Below, in pieces: positions 7,293-14,116 of a DNA stretch of 14,116 bases. Below the pieces are notes generated by a model, which made no database searches, had not been told where the DNA came from, and saw only the letters and a program-made list of their open reading frames with translations. The position numbers and the translations under genes are program-made. Origin of the DNA: JBBKWG01 sp037968835 (lineage in GTDB: Bacteria; Pseudomonadota; Alphaproteobacteria; Rhodobacterales; Rhodobacteraceae); NCBI GenBank assembly GCA_037968835.1, contig JBBKWG010000184.1, forward strand, positions 1 to 14,116, given 5' to 3'. Positions within the stretch are counted from its first letter, which is position 1. The number at the start of each line of letters is the position of its first letter.

Positions 7293-7850
7293 TCAGCCGC
7301 CCTGCCAGACCCGAATGGCGTCAAGCGGCCACACCAGCATGATGACGTTCAACAGCAGTCCATCGCGGATGAGAATGGCCGTCAACACCTCGAATCCCAG
7401 CGCAAGCACGACGCTTGCCCAGACCGGAAGCACCCGGGCCAGCCAGAACCCGAATACCATGGCGAGAATGTCGGCAACCGAGTTCACAACGCTGTCGCCG
7501 TAGTAATCCAGCGAGATCGTCACCGCGCGGTAGCGTTCGATTATGGCGTCGGAATTCTCGACCAGCTCCCAGGCGCATTCGATTGCCGTCGCGATGGTCA
7601 GCCGCCAGCCAACGGAAAGCCGCCGCGCAACCAGCCACAGCACAGCATAGAACAGCAACCCGTGGATGATGTGACTGGGCGTGTACCAGTCGCTCAGATG
7701 CTGGCTGTTCTCGCTCGACATCGTCTCGCCGTGCCAAAGCTTCACGTATCCGCATTCGCAAATCGGCAGTCGCCCGATCCACAAAAGCCACAGCGCCGAG
7801 ACCGCGATAATGGCTGCCGAAACGAAATAGGGGGTGTAAGATCGCTGCAT
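7293..7850 (-). CDS. DUF2585 (UPF0314) family integral membrane protein
   Basis: This 185-residue protein is hydrophobic, with probable membrane segments at about residues 8-26, 60-77, 121-141 and 143-161. Conserved polar motifs recall DUF2585: ICECGYVKLWHG (30-41, with Cys31 and Cys33), NSQHLSDWYTPSHIIHG (48-64, with His60 and His63) and ECAWELVENSD (91-101). These motifs sit near membrane borders and could bind metal or substrate, but the family's function is unknown. The ATG at 7850 has no good ribosome binding site, so the start is less sure than the family. It converges on the small membrane peptide with a one-base gap and diverges from the DUF1428 gene across 82 bases. Confidence 0.88.
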   Translation of the reverse strand: MQRSYTPYFVSAAIIAVSALWLLWIGRLPICECGYVKLWHGETMSSENSQHLSDWYTPSHIIHGLLFYAVLWLVARRLSVGWRLTIATAIECAWELVENSDAIIERYRAVTISLDYYGDSVVNSVADILAMVFGFWLARVLPVWASVVLALGFEVLTAILIRDGLLLNVIMLVWPLDAIRVWQGG

Positions 7851-7872
7851 GGGCGGACGGAATCACATCGTC

Positions 7873-7910
7873 GCGCCTGTCGTCCAGACATATTCAGACG
7901 ACAACGGCGC
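7873..7910. promoter_or_regulatory. Nested inverted repeat between the divergent DUF2585 and DUF1428 genes
   Basis: GCGCC TGTCGTC (7873-7884) faces GACGACA (7897-7903) and, after two bases, GGCGC (7906-7910). That gives seven plus five perfectly matched positions around a 12-base centre. It fills about half of the 82-base divergent gap, 22 bases from either start, a typical place for an operator serving both genes. The symmetry is seen; the regulator is unknown. Confidence 0.45.
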
Positions 7911-7932
7911 ATGAGAAACAGAGGTGGTAATT

Positions 7933-8289
7933 ATGTATGTTGATGGATTTCTGCTGGCGGTGAAAAGCGACCGCCGCGACGATTATGCCAAACTCGCTGC
8001 CGAGGCTGCCGAGGTCTTTGTCGAACACGGCGCGGTCCGCGTGGTCGAATGCTGGGCCGACGACGTGGCAGTCGGAGAGCTCACCAGCTTCCCCCGTGCG
8101 GTCAAGAAAGAGGACGACGAAACCGTTGTCTTTGCCTGGATCGAATATCCCGACAAGGAGACCCGCGATGCCTGTGTCGCGAAAACCTTCACGGACCCGC
8201 GAATGCAGGGGTCGATGGATACAATGCCCTTCGACGGCAAGCGCATGATCTTTGGCGGTTTCCAGTCGATGCTCGAACACACGGCATGA
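7933..8289 (+). CDS. DUF1428 (YbaA-like) family protein
   Basis: This small soluble protein of 118 residues begins MYVDGFLLAV, the usual opening of DUF1428 proteins. Other family blocks are HGAVRVVECWADD, TSFPRAVKKEDDETVVFAWIEYPDKETRD and MPFDGKRMIFGGFQSM. The fold belongs to the dimeric ferredoxin-like (alpha-beta barrel) group that includes YciI and EthD. No enzymatic activity is established for DUF1428, and E. coli YbaA is also uncharacterised. I use the ATG at 7933: GAGG lies eight bases upstream, and the GTG three codons earlier would cover part of that spacing. Its stop overlaps the ATG of the next gene as ATGA, so it forms a two-gene unit with the DinB-family gene. Confidence 0.9.
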   Translation: MYVDGFLLAVKSDRRDDYAKLAAEAAEVFVEHGAVRVVECWADDVAVGELTSFPRAVKKEDDETVVFAWIEYPDKETRDACVAKTFTDPRMQGSMDTMPFDGKRMIFGGFQSMLEHTA

Positions 8290-8801
8290 TCGACAATCCC
8301 TGGCTGAAAATGGCGCTGAACAACGCCTGGGCGAACGCGACGCTTTACGATGCGCTCGCCCATCTCGACACTGCCGCTTTCACCGCGCCGCGTCCCGGTT
8401 TCTTCCCCTCGCTCGCCGCCACGATGAACCACATCTACAAGGTCGATCTTTACTATCTCGACGCGCTCGAACAGGGCGGGCGTGGGCGTGACGTCTATGA
8501 TCGCGTCGCCGTAACCGACCCGACCCGCATGGCCTCGCTTCAGGCCGACGCCGACATGCGGTTCGCGACCTTTTGCCGGACCATCACCCCGCAGGACCTC
8601 GCCGCCACCCGGACCATGAAGCGCGATAGCGGACCGATCGAGGAGAACGTCGCCGCGCTGATCCTGCATCTGGTGCAGCACCAGATCCACCATCGCGGGC
8701 AGGCGCATGTCCAGCTTCAGGACGCGGGCGTGACGCCGCCGCAGCTTGACGATTTCTATCTGGAATACGGGCGCGTGCCCTCGGCGCAGGCTTATTGGTA
8801 G
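8286..8801 (+). CDS. DinB family metal-binding protein
   Basis: This 171-residue protein is predicted to be a four-helix bundle of the DinB/YfiT group. The three-histidine metal site is visible: His49 in AATMNHIYKVD on helix 2, and His132 with His136 in HLVQHQIHHRGQ on helix 4. Members range from thiol-dependent transferases to proteins of unknown activity; the name DinB here is the Bacillus DNA-damage-inducible protein, not DNA polymerase IV. Its ATG overlaps the DUF1428 stop by four bases, indicating translational coupling. It ends six bases before the stop of the convergent phosphatase gene. The substrate cannot be read from the sequence. Confidence 0.9.
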   Translation: MIDNPWLKMALNNAWANATLYDALAHLDTAAFTAPRPGFFPSLAATMNHIYKVDLYYLDALEQGGRGRDVYDRVAVTDPTRMASLQADADMRFATFCRTITPQDLAATRTMKRDSGPIEENVAALILHLVQHQIHHRGQAHVQLQDAGVTPPQLDDFYLEYGRVPSAQAYW

Positions 8802-8807
8802 CCGCGC

Positions 8808-9548
8808 CTAGACCACGGGCTGCTCCATCTTGACGCGACCCTTCTCGGTCAGCAGAAAACAGTCGCGCCCCTCGAACACCGCTGCGGCCAGCGGCCGACC
8901 ATAACCGGCCCCGCCATCCAGATTGATGCGGTTGCCGAAGTGGCCGGGCTGATCAAGTGCGGTGTGGCCATGCACGATCAGCCACGGATGGACAATATCG
9001 TCCTCAAGAAACCCGTCGCGAATCCAGACCAGATCGTCCTCGTGCTGCTTGTCCAGCGGCACACCGGGAACGATGCCGGCATGGACGAACAGCAACTCCC
9101 CGGTTTCGTGGTAAAGCGGCAACCCGTCCAGAAACGCCACATGGGCTTCGGGAACCGCCTTGATCGCGCGCGCGCGCAAGGTCGAGACGCTTTCCAGCAA
9201 CTTCTTCTCGACGCCATAAGACGCCAGCGTATCCGGCCCGCCCATGCGTGGATGCAACCACGACACGCCCGCACGCAGCCGGTTGTCGGTCACAGTACCT
9301 GTGCCGATGAAATTGGCGAAGAAGCGGTCGTGATTGCCCTTGATAACAACCCATTTTGCACCCCCGGCGATACCGTCGATCAGGTGCTGCACGACGCCAC
9401 GGCTGTCCGGCCCGCGATCCGTCAGATCGCCCAGATGAATGACGCTCGCATCCTCAAGCCCATAGCGCCGCTGATCCTCGGCAATCCGGTCATGGGCACG
9501 CCGAAGCATGTCGAATTGACCGTGAATATCGCCGATGGCATAGATCAT
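8808..9548 (-). CDS. PPP-family metallophosphoesterase (serine/threonine phosphatase type)
   Basis: This 246-residue protein has all the bimetal motifs of the PPP family in order: GDIHG (6-10, Asp7 and His9), GDLTDRGPDS (40-49, Asp41, Asp44 and Arg45), GNHD (71-74), VHAG (155-158, His156) and VHGHT (192-196). Bacterial members include PrpA/PrpB-like protein phosphatases and ApaH-like tetraphosphatases; the length is close to the first group. It is cytosolic. The Met opens directly into the first motif (MIYAIGDIHG), so the start is well supported despite a weak GGGG upstream. It lies 78 bases downstream of serA on the same strand and could be read from the serC-serA transcript. No kinase partner is nearby, so the substrate is open. 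Confidence 0.93.
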   Translation of the reverse strand: MIYAIGDIHGQFDMLRRAHDRIAEDQRRYGLEDASVIHLGDLTDRGPDSRGVVQHLIDGIAGGAKWVVIKGNHDRFFANFIGTGTVTDNRLRAGVSWLHPRMGGPDTLASYGVEKKLLESVSTLRARAIKAVPEAHVAFLDGLPLYHETGELLFVHAGIVPGVPLDKQHEDDLVWIRDGFLEDDIVHPWLIVHGHTALDQPGHFGNRINLDGGAGYGRPLAAAVFEGRDCFLLTEKGRVKMEQPVV

Positions 9549-9626
9549 GTCAGCCCCATAGGCCCGGTCACCGGCGCGTGCAAGCCGACCGGCACGCTCA
9601 CCGGCCAGCCCGACAAGACCGGACGA

Positions 9627-11228
9627 TCAGGCGACATCGAACACCAGCGGGCGGATCTGCTGGAACATGCCGGTGTCCTCCAGCTTGCGGATGACGGGAT
9701 CGGGCACCGGCGCATCGACATAGAGAAGCGCGATTGCGTCCCGGCCCTTTTCCGAACGGCCAAGCGTGAAGTTGGCTATGTTCACGCCGTTCTGACCCAT
9801 GGTCTGACCAAGGGTGCCGATAATGCCGGGAACGTCCTTGTTCGTCGTGTAAAGCATGTGCGACCCGATCTCGGCGTCGATATTGATCCCCTTGATCTGA
9901 ATGAACCGCGGCTTGCCGTCGCTGAACACGGTCCCCGCGATCGAGCGTTCACGCTGATCTGTCTTCACGGTCAGCTTGATATAGGCATCGAATACCCCGG
10001 TCTTTTCCTGTGTCGTCGTCGAAATATCGACGCCGCGATCCTTGGCCATGATCGGGGCCGACACCATGTTCACGTCCGGATTCGACGCCTTCATGATCCC
10101 CGCCACGGCAGCGGCGTTCAGCGCGGCGCAGTTCATCTTGGCGACCTGTCCGTCGTAAAGCACGTTGATCGCGCGCACCGGTTCGTCCGTCAATTGCCCG
10201 ACGAATGCGCCAAGATGCCCGGCCAGTTTCAGCCACGGACCCATGGTCTTGGCTTCCTCGGCTGTGACCGACGGCATGTTCAGCGCGTTGGAAACCGCCC
10301 CGGTCAGAAGAAAGTCCGACATCTGCTCGGCGACCTGAAGCGCCACGTTTTCCTGCGCCTCGGTCGTGGCCGCACCCAGATGCGGCGTGACGACGACGTT
10401 CGGGAGATTGAACAGCGGCGAAGCGGTCGCAGGCTCGGTGGCGAACACATCGAACGCGGCACCGGCAACGCGGCCCTCCTTCAGCGCCGTCGCCAGCGCG
10501 TCCTCGTCGACCAACCCACCCCGCGCGCAGTTGATGATCCGCACACCTGGCTTCAGCTTGGCGATATTCTCCGCCGACAGAATGTTGCGCGTCTTGTCGG
10601 TCAGCGGCACGTGCATCGTGATGAAATCGGACTGCGCCAGAAGTTCGTCCAGACCGACCTTTCGGACACCCAGCTTGTCAGCCCGCTCCTCGCTCAGGAA
10701 CGGATCGTAGGCGATGACCTTCATCTTCAGACCATGCGCCCGGTCGATCACGATGGATCCTATATTGCCCGCGCCGATCACGCCCAGCGTCTTGCTGGTC
10801 AACTCGACGCCCATGAAGCGCGACTTCTCCCATTTGCCGGCATGGGTAGAGGCGTTCGCCTCGGGGATTTGACGCGCGACCGCGAACATCATCGCGACAG
10901 CGTGCTCGGCCGTGGTGATCGAGTTGCCGAACGGCGTGTTCATCACGATCACGCCCTTCTTCGAGGCGGCGGGAATATCGACGTTGTCGACCCCGATCCC
11001 GGCCCGGCCGATCACTTTCAGATTAGTCGCCGCCTCAAGCACCCTTTCGGTGACTTTCGTGGCCGAGCGGATCGCAAGGCCGTCATAGTCGCCGATGACT
11101 GCCAGCAGCTTGTCTTTGTCTTTTCCGATCGAGGGATCGAAGGTCACGTCGATGCCGCGGTCGCGGAAGATCTGCACGGCGGTTTCGCTCAGGCTGTCCG
11201 AGACCAGCACTTTGGGTTTGTCTTGCAT
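9627..11228 (-). CDS. serA: D-3-phosphoglycerate dehydrogenase (long form)
   Basis: This 533-residue enzyme is the first step of serine synthesis, oxidising 3-phosphoglycerate with NAD+. The NAD-binding glycines are in GAGNIG (152-157). The catalytic triad is Arg236 (NCARGGLVDE), Glu265 (FATEPA) and His283 (TPHLGA). After about residue 325 comes the intervening substrate-binding domain of long-form enzymes, then a C-terminal ACT domain (about 458-530, YTTNKDVPGIIG) of the kind that binds serine for feedback in some homologues. Length matches the long form (about 530). I start at 11228 (MQDKPKVLVSD), with GGA eight bases upstream; the Met two codons earlier has its GG too close, and the frame is open to 11297 without family similarity. 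It follows serC by 77 bases, which include tandem 11-bp repeats, and is probably in one transcript with it. Confidence 0.97.
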   Translation of the reverse strand: MQDKPKVLVSDSLSETAVQIFRDRGIDVTFDPSIGKDKDKLLAVIGDYDGLAIRSATKVTERVLEAATNLKVIGRAGIGVDNVDIPAASKKGVIVMNTPFGNSITTAEHAVAMMFAVARQIPEANASTHAGKWEKSRFMGVELTSKTLGVIGAGNIGSIVIDRAHGLKMKVIAYDPFLSEERADKLGVRKVGLDELLAQSDFITMHVPLTDKTRNILSAENIAKLKPGVRIINCARGGLVDEDALATALKEGRVAGAAFDVFATEPATASPLFNLPNVVVTPHLGAATTEAQENVALQVAEQMSDFLLTGAVSNALNMPSVTAEEAKTMGPWLKLAGHLGAFVGQLTDEPVRAINVLYDGQVAKMNCAALNAAAVAGIMKASNPDVNMVSAPIMAKDRGVDISTTTQEKTGVFDAYIKLTVKTDQRERSIAGTVFSDGKPRFIQIKGINIDAEIGSHMLYTTNKDVPGIIGTLGQTMGQNGVNIANFTLGRSEKGRDAIALLYVDAPVPDPVIRKLEDTGMFQQIRPLVFDVA

Positions 11229-11249
11229 GTTCATATTCCAGCGTTCGGG

Positions 11250-11293
11250 CGCACCGACGCGATACCGACACGATACCGACGTGATACCGATGC
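11250..11293. repeat. Tandem 11-bp repeats in the serC-serA gap
   Basis: GATACCGA recurs at 11261, 11272 and 11283, exactly 11 bases apart, with variable last three bases (CAC, CGT, TGC). A weaker fourth unit starts at 11250 (ACCGAC kept). On the serA strand the unit is TCGGTATCRYG. The array ends about 20 bases before the serA ATG. The spacing of one helical turn would put any bound proteins on one face of the DNA. It could equally be simple slippage. Confidence 0.7.
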
Positions 11294-11305
11294 GCAAAAT
11301 TGGGG

Positions 11306-12460
11306 TCAGGCAGCCTGGCTTTGGGCCGCGATTTCGATGTCAAAGGCCCAGTCGATCCAGGGCATCAGCGCGCGCAGATCCGACGTTTCGACCGTCGCTC
11401 CGCACCAGATCCTCAGACCTGGCGGTGCATCGCGGTAAGCCCCTATGTCGAACGCCACGCCCTCGTTTTCAAGGCGCTTGGCGACCGACTTGGCAAAGCC
11501 TGCACCGTCGGAAATGCGTCCATCGGTGAACTTCAGGCAGACACTGGTGTTCGACCAAGTTGCTGAATCTTCGGCAAGATTCGCTATCCACGCGCGCTCG
11601 TCGCAGAAATCCCAAAGCACCTTTGCGTTGGCGTTCGCGCGATCCTTCAAGCCCTCCAGACCGCCGACGCTTTCGGCCCAGTCGAGCGCCAACAGATAGT
11701 CCTCGACGCACAGCATCGACGGCGTGTTGATAGTCTCGCCCTTGAAGATGCCGTCGATCAGCTTGCCGCCCTTGGTCAGCCGGAAAATCTTCGGCAACGG
11801 CCACGAAGGCGTATAAGTTTCAAGGCGTTGCACCGCACGCGGGCTGAGGATCAGCATCCCGTGCGCCGCCTCGCCACCCAGAACTTTCTGCCAGGAAAAG
11901 GTCGTTGCATCGAGCCTGTCCCACGGCAGATCCTGGGCGAAAGCCGCCGACGTGGCGTCGCAGATCGTCAGCCCGTCACGGTCGGCGGGAATCTGGAAAC
12001 TGTCGGGAAACCGCACACCGGACGTCGTGCCGTTCCAGGTGAAAACCACGTCGCGATCCCAGTCGACCGCCGCCAGATCGACGATCTTTCCATACTCGGC
12101 GGTGTTGATTTTTGCGTCCAGTTTCAACTGCTTGACAGCGTCTGTGACCCATCCAGCGCCAAAACTTTCCCACGCCAGCAACTCGACAGGACGTGCGCCC
12201 AACAGGTTCCACATCGCCATTTCAACCGCGCCGGTATCCGAGGCCGGAACGATAGAGATCAGGTAATCATCGGGCACGCCAAGTATCTCGCGCGTCCGGT
12301 CGATCGCCGCTTTCAGTCTCGATTTGCCGACTCCAGCGCGGTGCGAACGCCCAAGCGGCGCATTCTTAAGACTTTCAAGGGAAAATGCAGGAGGTTTGGC
12401 GCATGGGCCAGACGAGAACCGCGGATTGACCGGCCGCGATGCCGGTGTAGTCGTAACCAT
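11306..12460 (-). CDS. serC: Phosphoserine aminotransferase (alphaproteobacterial type)
   Basis: This 384-residue PLP enzyme converts 3-phosphohydroxypyruvate and glutamate to 3-phosphoserine, the second step of serine synthesis. It is of the type found in alphaproteobacteria and Methanosarcina (opening VNPRFSSGPCAKPPAF, then LGRSHRAGVGK), not the common E. coli type. The cofactor lysine is Lys192 in FSWQKVLGGEAAHGM and the pyridine-contacting aspartate is Asp168 in ICDATSAAF. The start at 12460 is chosen because AGGA lies eight bases upstream and family similarity begins at about residue 11; the frame is open back to 12637, but that stretch is the regulatory leader. It is followed by serA on the same strand and faces serB across a 157-base divergent gap, so all three pathway genes adjoin. 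Confidence 0.97.
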   Translation of the reverse strand: MVTTTPASRPVNPRFSSGPCAKPPAFSLESLKNAPLGRSHRAGVGKSRLKAAIDRTREILGVPDDYLISIVPASDTGAVEMAMWNLLGARPVELLAWESFGAGWVTDAVKQLKLDAKINTAEYGKIVDLAAVDWDRDVVFTWNGTTSGVRFPDSFQIPADRDGLTICDATSAAFAQDLPWDRLDATTFSWQKVLGGEAAHGMLILSPRAVQRLETYTPSWPLPKIFRLTKGGKLIDGIFKGETINTPSMLCVEDYLLALDWAESVGGLEGLKDRANANAKVLWDFCDERAWIANLAEDSATWSNTSVCLKFTDGRISDGAGFAKSVAKRLENEGVAFDIGAYRDAPPGLRIWCGATVETSDLRALMPWIDWAFDIEIAAQSQAA

Positions 12461-12462
12461 TG

Positions 12463-12516
12463 CTGCTATCCTTCCAGATAAGCGCCCCTCGTTGGGGAGG
12501 GGTGTCCCAAGAACGC
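12463..12516 (-). promoter_or_regulatory. serC leader RNA (structured 5' UTR)
   Basis: In the transcript, TTGGG (12510-12506) can pair with CCCAA (12496-12492), and CCCCT (12502-12498) with AGGGG (12489-12485). The two stems interleave, so they form either a compact pseudoknot or two exclusive hairpins. Directly after comes GC-T-TATC / GATAGC (12483-12465), six pairs with one bulge, whose loop and 3' arm hold the serC ribosome binding site (12475-12469). A leader of this kind, with the last stem overlapping the ribosome binding site, is the described serC RNA motif of alphaproteobacteria, upstream of serC-serA. The match is from memory of the architecture and was not tested against a covariance model. 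The ligand or signal is unknown. Confidence 0.7.
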
Positions 12517-12544
12517 AAATACGGCGGGTTCCGGTCTTTCGCAA
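12516..12544 (-). promoter_or_regulatory. Possible serC promoter
   Basis: On the minus strand TTGCGA (12544-12539) is separated by exactly 17 bases from TATTTG (12521-12516). These match the sigma-70 consensus at four and three of six positions. Transcription would start near 12509, at about the first paired bases of the serC leader. The location is attractive, but the match is modest. Confidence 0.3.
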
Positions 12545-12617
12545 GCGTGGAAATGACGCTATGGGCCGACAAATGGTCGCTCCCGCTGGCGGTGTCGAAA
12601 ACTGGAAATCTGAACCG

Positions 12618-13487
12618 ATGTTTGTGATCTCGCTCATCGCCGCGCCCGGCAGATTGGACCCGGCCCTGGTCGCCAGCCTTCAGGGTGCATGGGGCGCGGT
12701 CAGCGATGCAATCTGGCTTTCGCCGGACGAAGCTTCCGAGTTCGTCGTCGACACTCACCCCGACAACCTGAACCACGTGCGCACCGAGGTCGGACTGCTC
12801 GGGGTCGACGTCAATATTCTGCCCGACACAAACCGGCGCAAACGGCTTTTGATCGCGGATATGGACAGCACCATGATCGGTCAGGAATGTATCGACGAAC
12901 TGGCCGATGAAGCCGGCGTTGGTGCCAGGGTCGCCGACATTACAGCGCGCGCGATGAATGGCGAGCTGGATTTCGAGGCCGCGTTGATCGAGCGGGTCGG
13001 ACTGCTTTCTGGCCTTGAAGCCGTTGTAATCAAACAAGTTTTAGAAACACGAATAACGCTGGTGCCGGGCGGTGCGGAACTTGTGCGCACGATGAAAGCC
13101 GATGGCGCATATACCGCACTGGTGTCCGGCGGGTTTGTCCAGTTTACCGGATCGGTCGCTGAAAAGCTGGGCTTCGACGAGCATCGCGCAAACACGCTTC
13201 TGATCGAAAACGGCAAACTGACGGGACAGGCAGCGCGCCCGATCTTGGGACGCGAGGCAAAGATCGAAGCCTTGGATGAACTCACCGCGCGTCTCGGCCT
13301 TTTGCCCGAGGATTCGCTAGCCGTCGGTGACGGTGCGAACGACCTCGGGATGATCGAGCGTGCCGGTCTGGGCGTCGCGCTGCACGCCAAACCGTCGGTC
13401 GCCGCCGCTGCGCCCTGTCGGATAGACCACGGCGACCTGAGCGCGCTTTTATTCCTTCAGGGATACGCCCACGAGGATTTCGCCTAG
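12618..13487 (+). CDS. serB: Phosphoserine phosphatase
   Basis: This 289-residue HAD-family enzyme hydrolyses 3-phosphoserine to serine, the last step of the pathway. Residues 1-70 form an N-terminal regulatory-type domain, shorter than in E. coli SerB (322 in total). The HAD motifs follow: DMDSTMIGQE (81-90, nucleophile Asp81 and acid Asp83), ALVSGGF (motif II, serine), then Lys in GREAKIEAL and VGDGANDLGMI (motif III/IV aspartates). The start MFVISLIAAPGRLDPALV fits relatives; the frame is open further upstream, with another Met at 12561, and neither has a strong ribosome binding site, so the exact start is the least sure part. It diverges from serC over a shared 157-base control region, and its TAG stop shares the CTAG at 13484-13487 with the convergent asparaginase gene. 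Confidence 0.95.
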   Translation: MFVISLIAAPGRLDPALVASLQGAWGAVSDAIWLSPDEASEFVVDTHPDNLNHVRTEVGLLGVDVNILPDTNRRKRLLIADMDSTMIGQECIDELADEAGVGARVADITARAMNGELDFEAALIERVGLLSGLEAVVIKQVLETRITLVPGGAELVRTMKADGAYTALVSGGFVQFTGSVAEKLGFDEHRANTLLIENGKLTGQAARPILGREAKIEALDELTARLGLLPEDSLAVGDGANDLGMIERAGLGVALHAKPSVAAAAPCRIDHGDLSALLFLQGYAHEDFA

Positions 13488-14116
13488 CTCAATAGCACCG
13501 GCGCGGGACGTTCCGCACCCGTCACCAGCCCGTCCCAGTTCTCGATGGGCCGGTCGAGAGCGCGCGCCACAACCGGATGCGCCTTATCCAGCGCACCGAT
13601 CCGCACAAGAATTGCGACAATCGCCACTTCAGACGCCCGCGTCGCACCATCCGAAATCTTCAGCGCGACCCCAATTTTCATCTCGGGAAGGATCGCGACA
13701 AAGAAACCCTCGGCACCCGTCTTGATGACAAGGCTCCCAGCGGCGGCCTGCATGATCTCGGTGCACAACTTGCCGGTGCCAGCGACAAGATGGGGATGCT
13801 TTCGCATCGCATCGCGCAGGGCTGTCGCAGCTTTCATCCGGGCGTCGCCGCCGTCGTGCGCCGCGGCAAAATACGCCATCGCACGCGCCATTCCGTGAAC
13901 ACTCGTCGCGAAATTCGGCGCCGAGCATCCGTCGATTCCGTAGCCGGGCGATTCGATCCCTGTGGTTTCTTCAAACGCTGCGCGGACGGCGAGTTGCACG
14001 GGATGCGTTGGATCGACGTAGTTCAGATCGGCGTTCAGGTGTTTGGCCAAAGTCAGGAAACCGGTGTGCTTTCCCGAGCAATTGTTGAAAACCCTGCTGA
14101 CAGTTTCGCCGGATCG
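13484..14116 (-). CDS. Asparaginase_II family L-asparaginase (N-terminal part outside window)
   Basis: The frame runs off the right edge, leaving 210 C-terminal residues of an expected 330-350. The visible part begins RSGETVSRVF and then has NNCSGKHTGFL, the hallmark of the Asparaginase_II (Rhizobium AnsA / ReAV-like) family, followed by GYGIDGCSAPNFATS. In the Rhizobium etli enzyme a zinc is held by two cysteines and the lysine of CSGK; the equivalents here are the cysteine and lysine of NNCSGKH and the cysteine of DGCSAP. The family hydrolyses asparagine to aspartate and ammonia and is unrelated to E. coli asparaginases. A TTG near 14050 is internal, since the hallmark motif lies before it. 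The stop overlaps the serB stop by four bases. Family is firm; substrate preference is inferred. Confidence 0.92.
   Translation of the reverse strand, partial: RSGETVSRVFNNCSGKHTGFLTLAKHLNADLNYVDPTHPVQLAVRAAFEETTGIESPGYGIDGCSAPNFATSVHGMARAMAYFAAAHDGGDARMKAATALRDAMRKHPHLVAGTGKLCTEIMQAAAGSLVIKTGAEGFFVAILPEMKIGVALKISDGATRASEVAIVAILVRIGALDKAHPVVARALDRPIENWDGLVTGAERPAPVLLS

Noticed and set aside
9549..9626. Repeated ACCGG and the palindrome CCGGTCACCGG (9564-9574) between serA and the phosphatase gene, considered as a terminator or operator.
   Set aside because: No stem followed by a T-run on the minus strand; short CCGG repeats are common in this composition.
8940..11438. An 832-codon open frame on the plus strand, spanning the phosphatase, serA and the end of serC in antisense.
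   Set aside because: It crosses two complete minus-strand genes and their spacer, is rich in Arg, His, Asp and Gly as expected of a high-GC mirror frame, and has no recognisable motif.
13484..14050. Reading the asparaginase as a complete 188-residue protein starting at the TTG at 14050.
   Set aside because: The frame stays open to the window edge and encodes the family hallmark NNCSGKHTGFL upstream of that codon, so the gene is cut by the window instead.
1..14116. Searched for mobile elements, CRISPR, toxin-antitoxin or defence genes, and biosynthetic clusters.
   Set aside because: Nothing of the kind is visible; gene density, codon style and functions are those of core chromosome.

Overview
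The window looks like ordinary chromosome from a high-GC alphaproteobacterium, most likely of the Rhodobacteraceae/Roseobacter group. The basis is the protein styles (alphaproteobacterial SerC, DUF2585/UPF0314, CreA, a PAS-containing cytosolic hybrid kinase), strong GC bias at third codon positions, and an RNA leader before serC that resembles the serC motif known from alphaproteobacteria. I see no insertion sequence, phage gene, CRISPR array, tRNA or rRNA, and no stretch over about 160 bases without a gene.

Left part (1-4848): the 3' end of a yaaA-family gene meets, stop codon to stop codon, a 774-residue cytosolic hybrid histidine kinase on the minus strand (coiled coil, PAS, HisKA, HATPase, a degenerate receiver and an intact receiver). 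Upstream of it on the same strand lie an acetyl-CoA acetyltransferase (thiolase) and a periplasmic CreA-family protein.

Middle (4849-8810): kbl and tdh form a translationally coupled pair for threonine to glycine conversion, followed by a 26-residue single-span membrane peptide that is probably co-transcribed. The Tdh lacks all four cysteines of the usual structural zinc site. Then come a DUF2585 membrane protein (minus) and, divergently, a DUF1428 gene overlapping a DinB-family gene.

Right part (8808-14116): a PPP-type phosphatase, serA and serC on the minus strand and serB divergent on the plus strand. This places the three dedicated enzymes of the phosphorylated serine pathway together: SerA oxidises 3-phosphoglycerate, SerC transaminates the product and SerB dephosphorylates phosphoserine. 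The serC-serB gap holds a structured serC leader whose last hairpin holds the ribosome binding site. The serC-serA gap holds three exact 11-bp tandem repeats. The window ends inside an Asparaginase_II-family gene that overlaps serB at a shared CTAG.

No wholly new system is evident. The best leads are regulatory: a hairpin covering the kinase's ribosome binding site, a CtrA-like box before the kinase, the serC leader with a possible pseudoknot, the 11-bp repeats before serA, two inverted repeats in divergent promoter regions, the Tdh without structural-zinc cysteines, and the small membrane peptide. All four convergent gene pairs meet within -4 to +6 bases, leaving no room for ordinary terminators between them.
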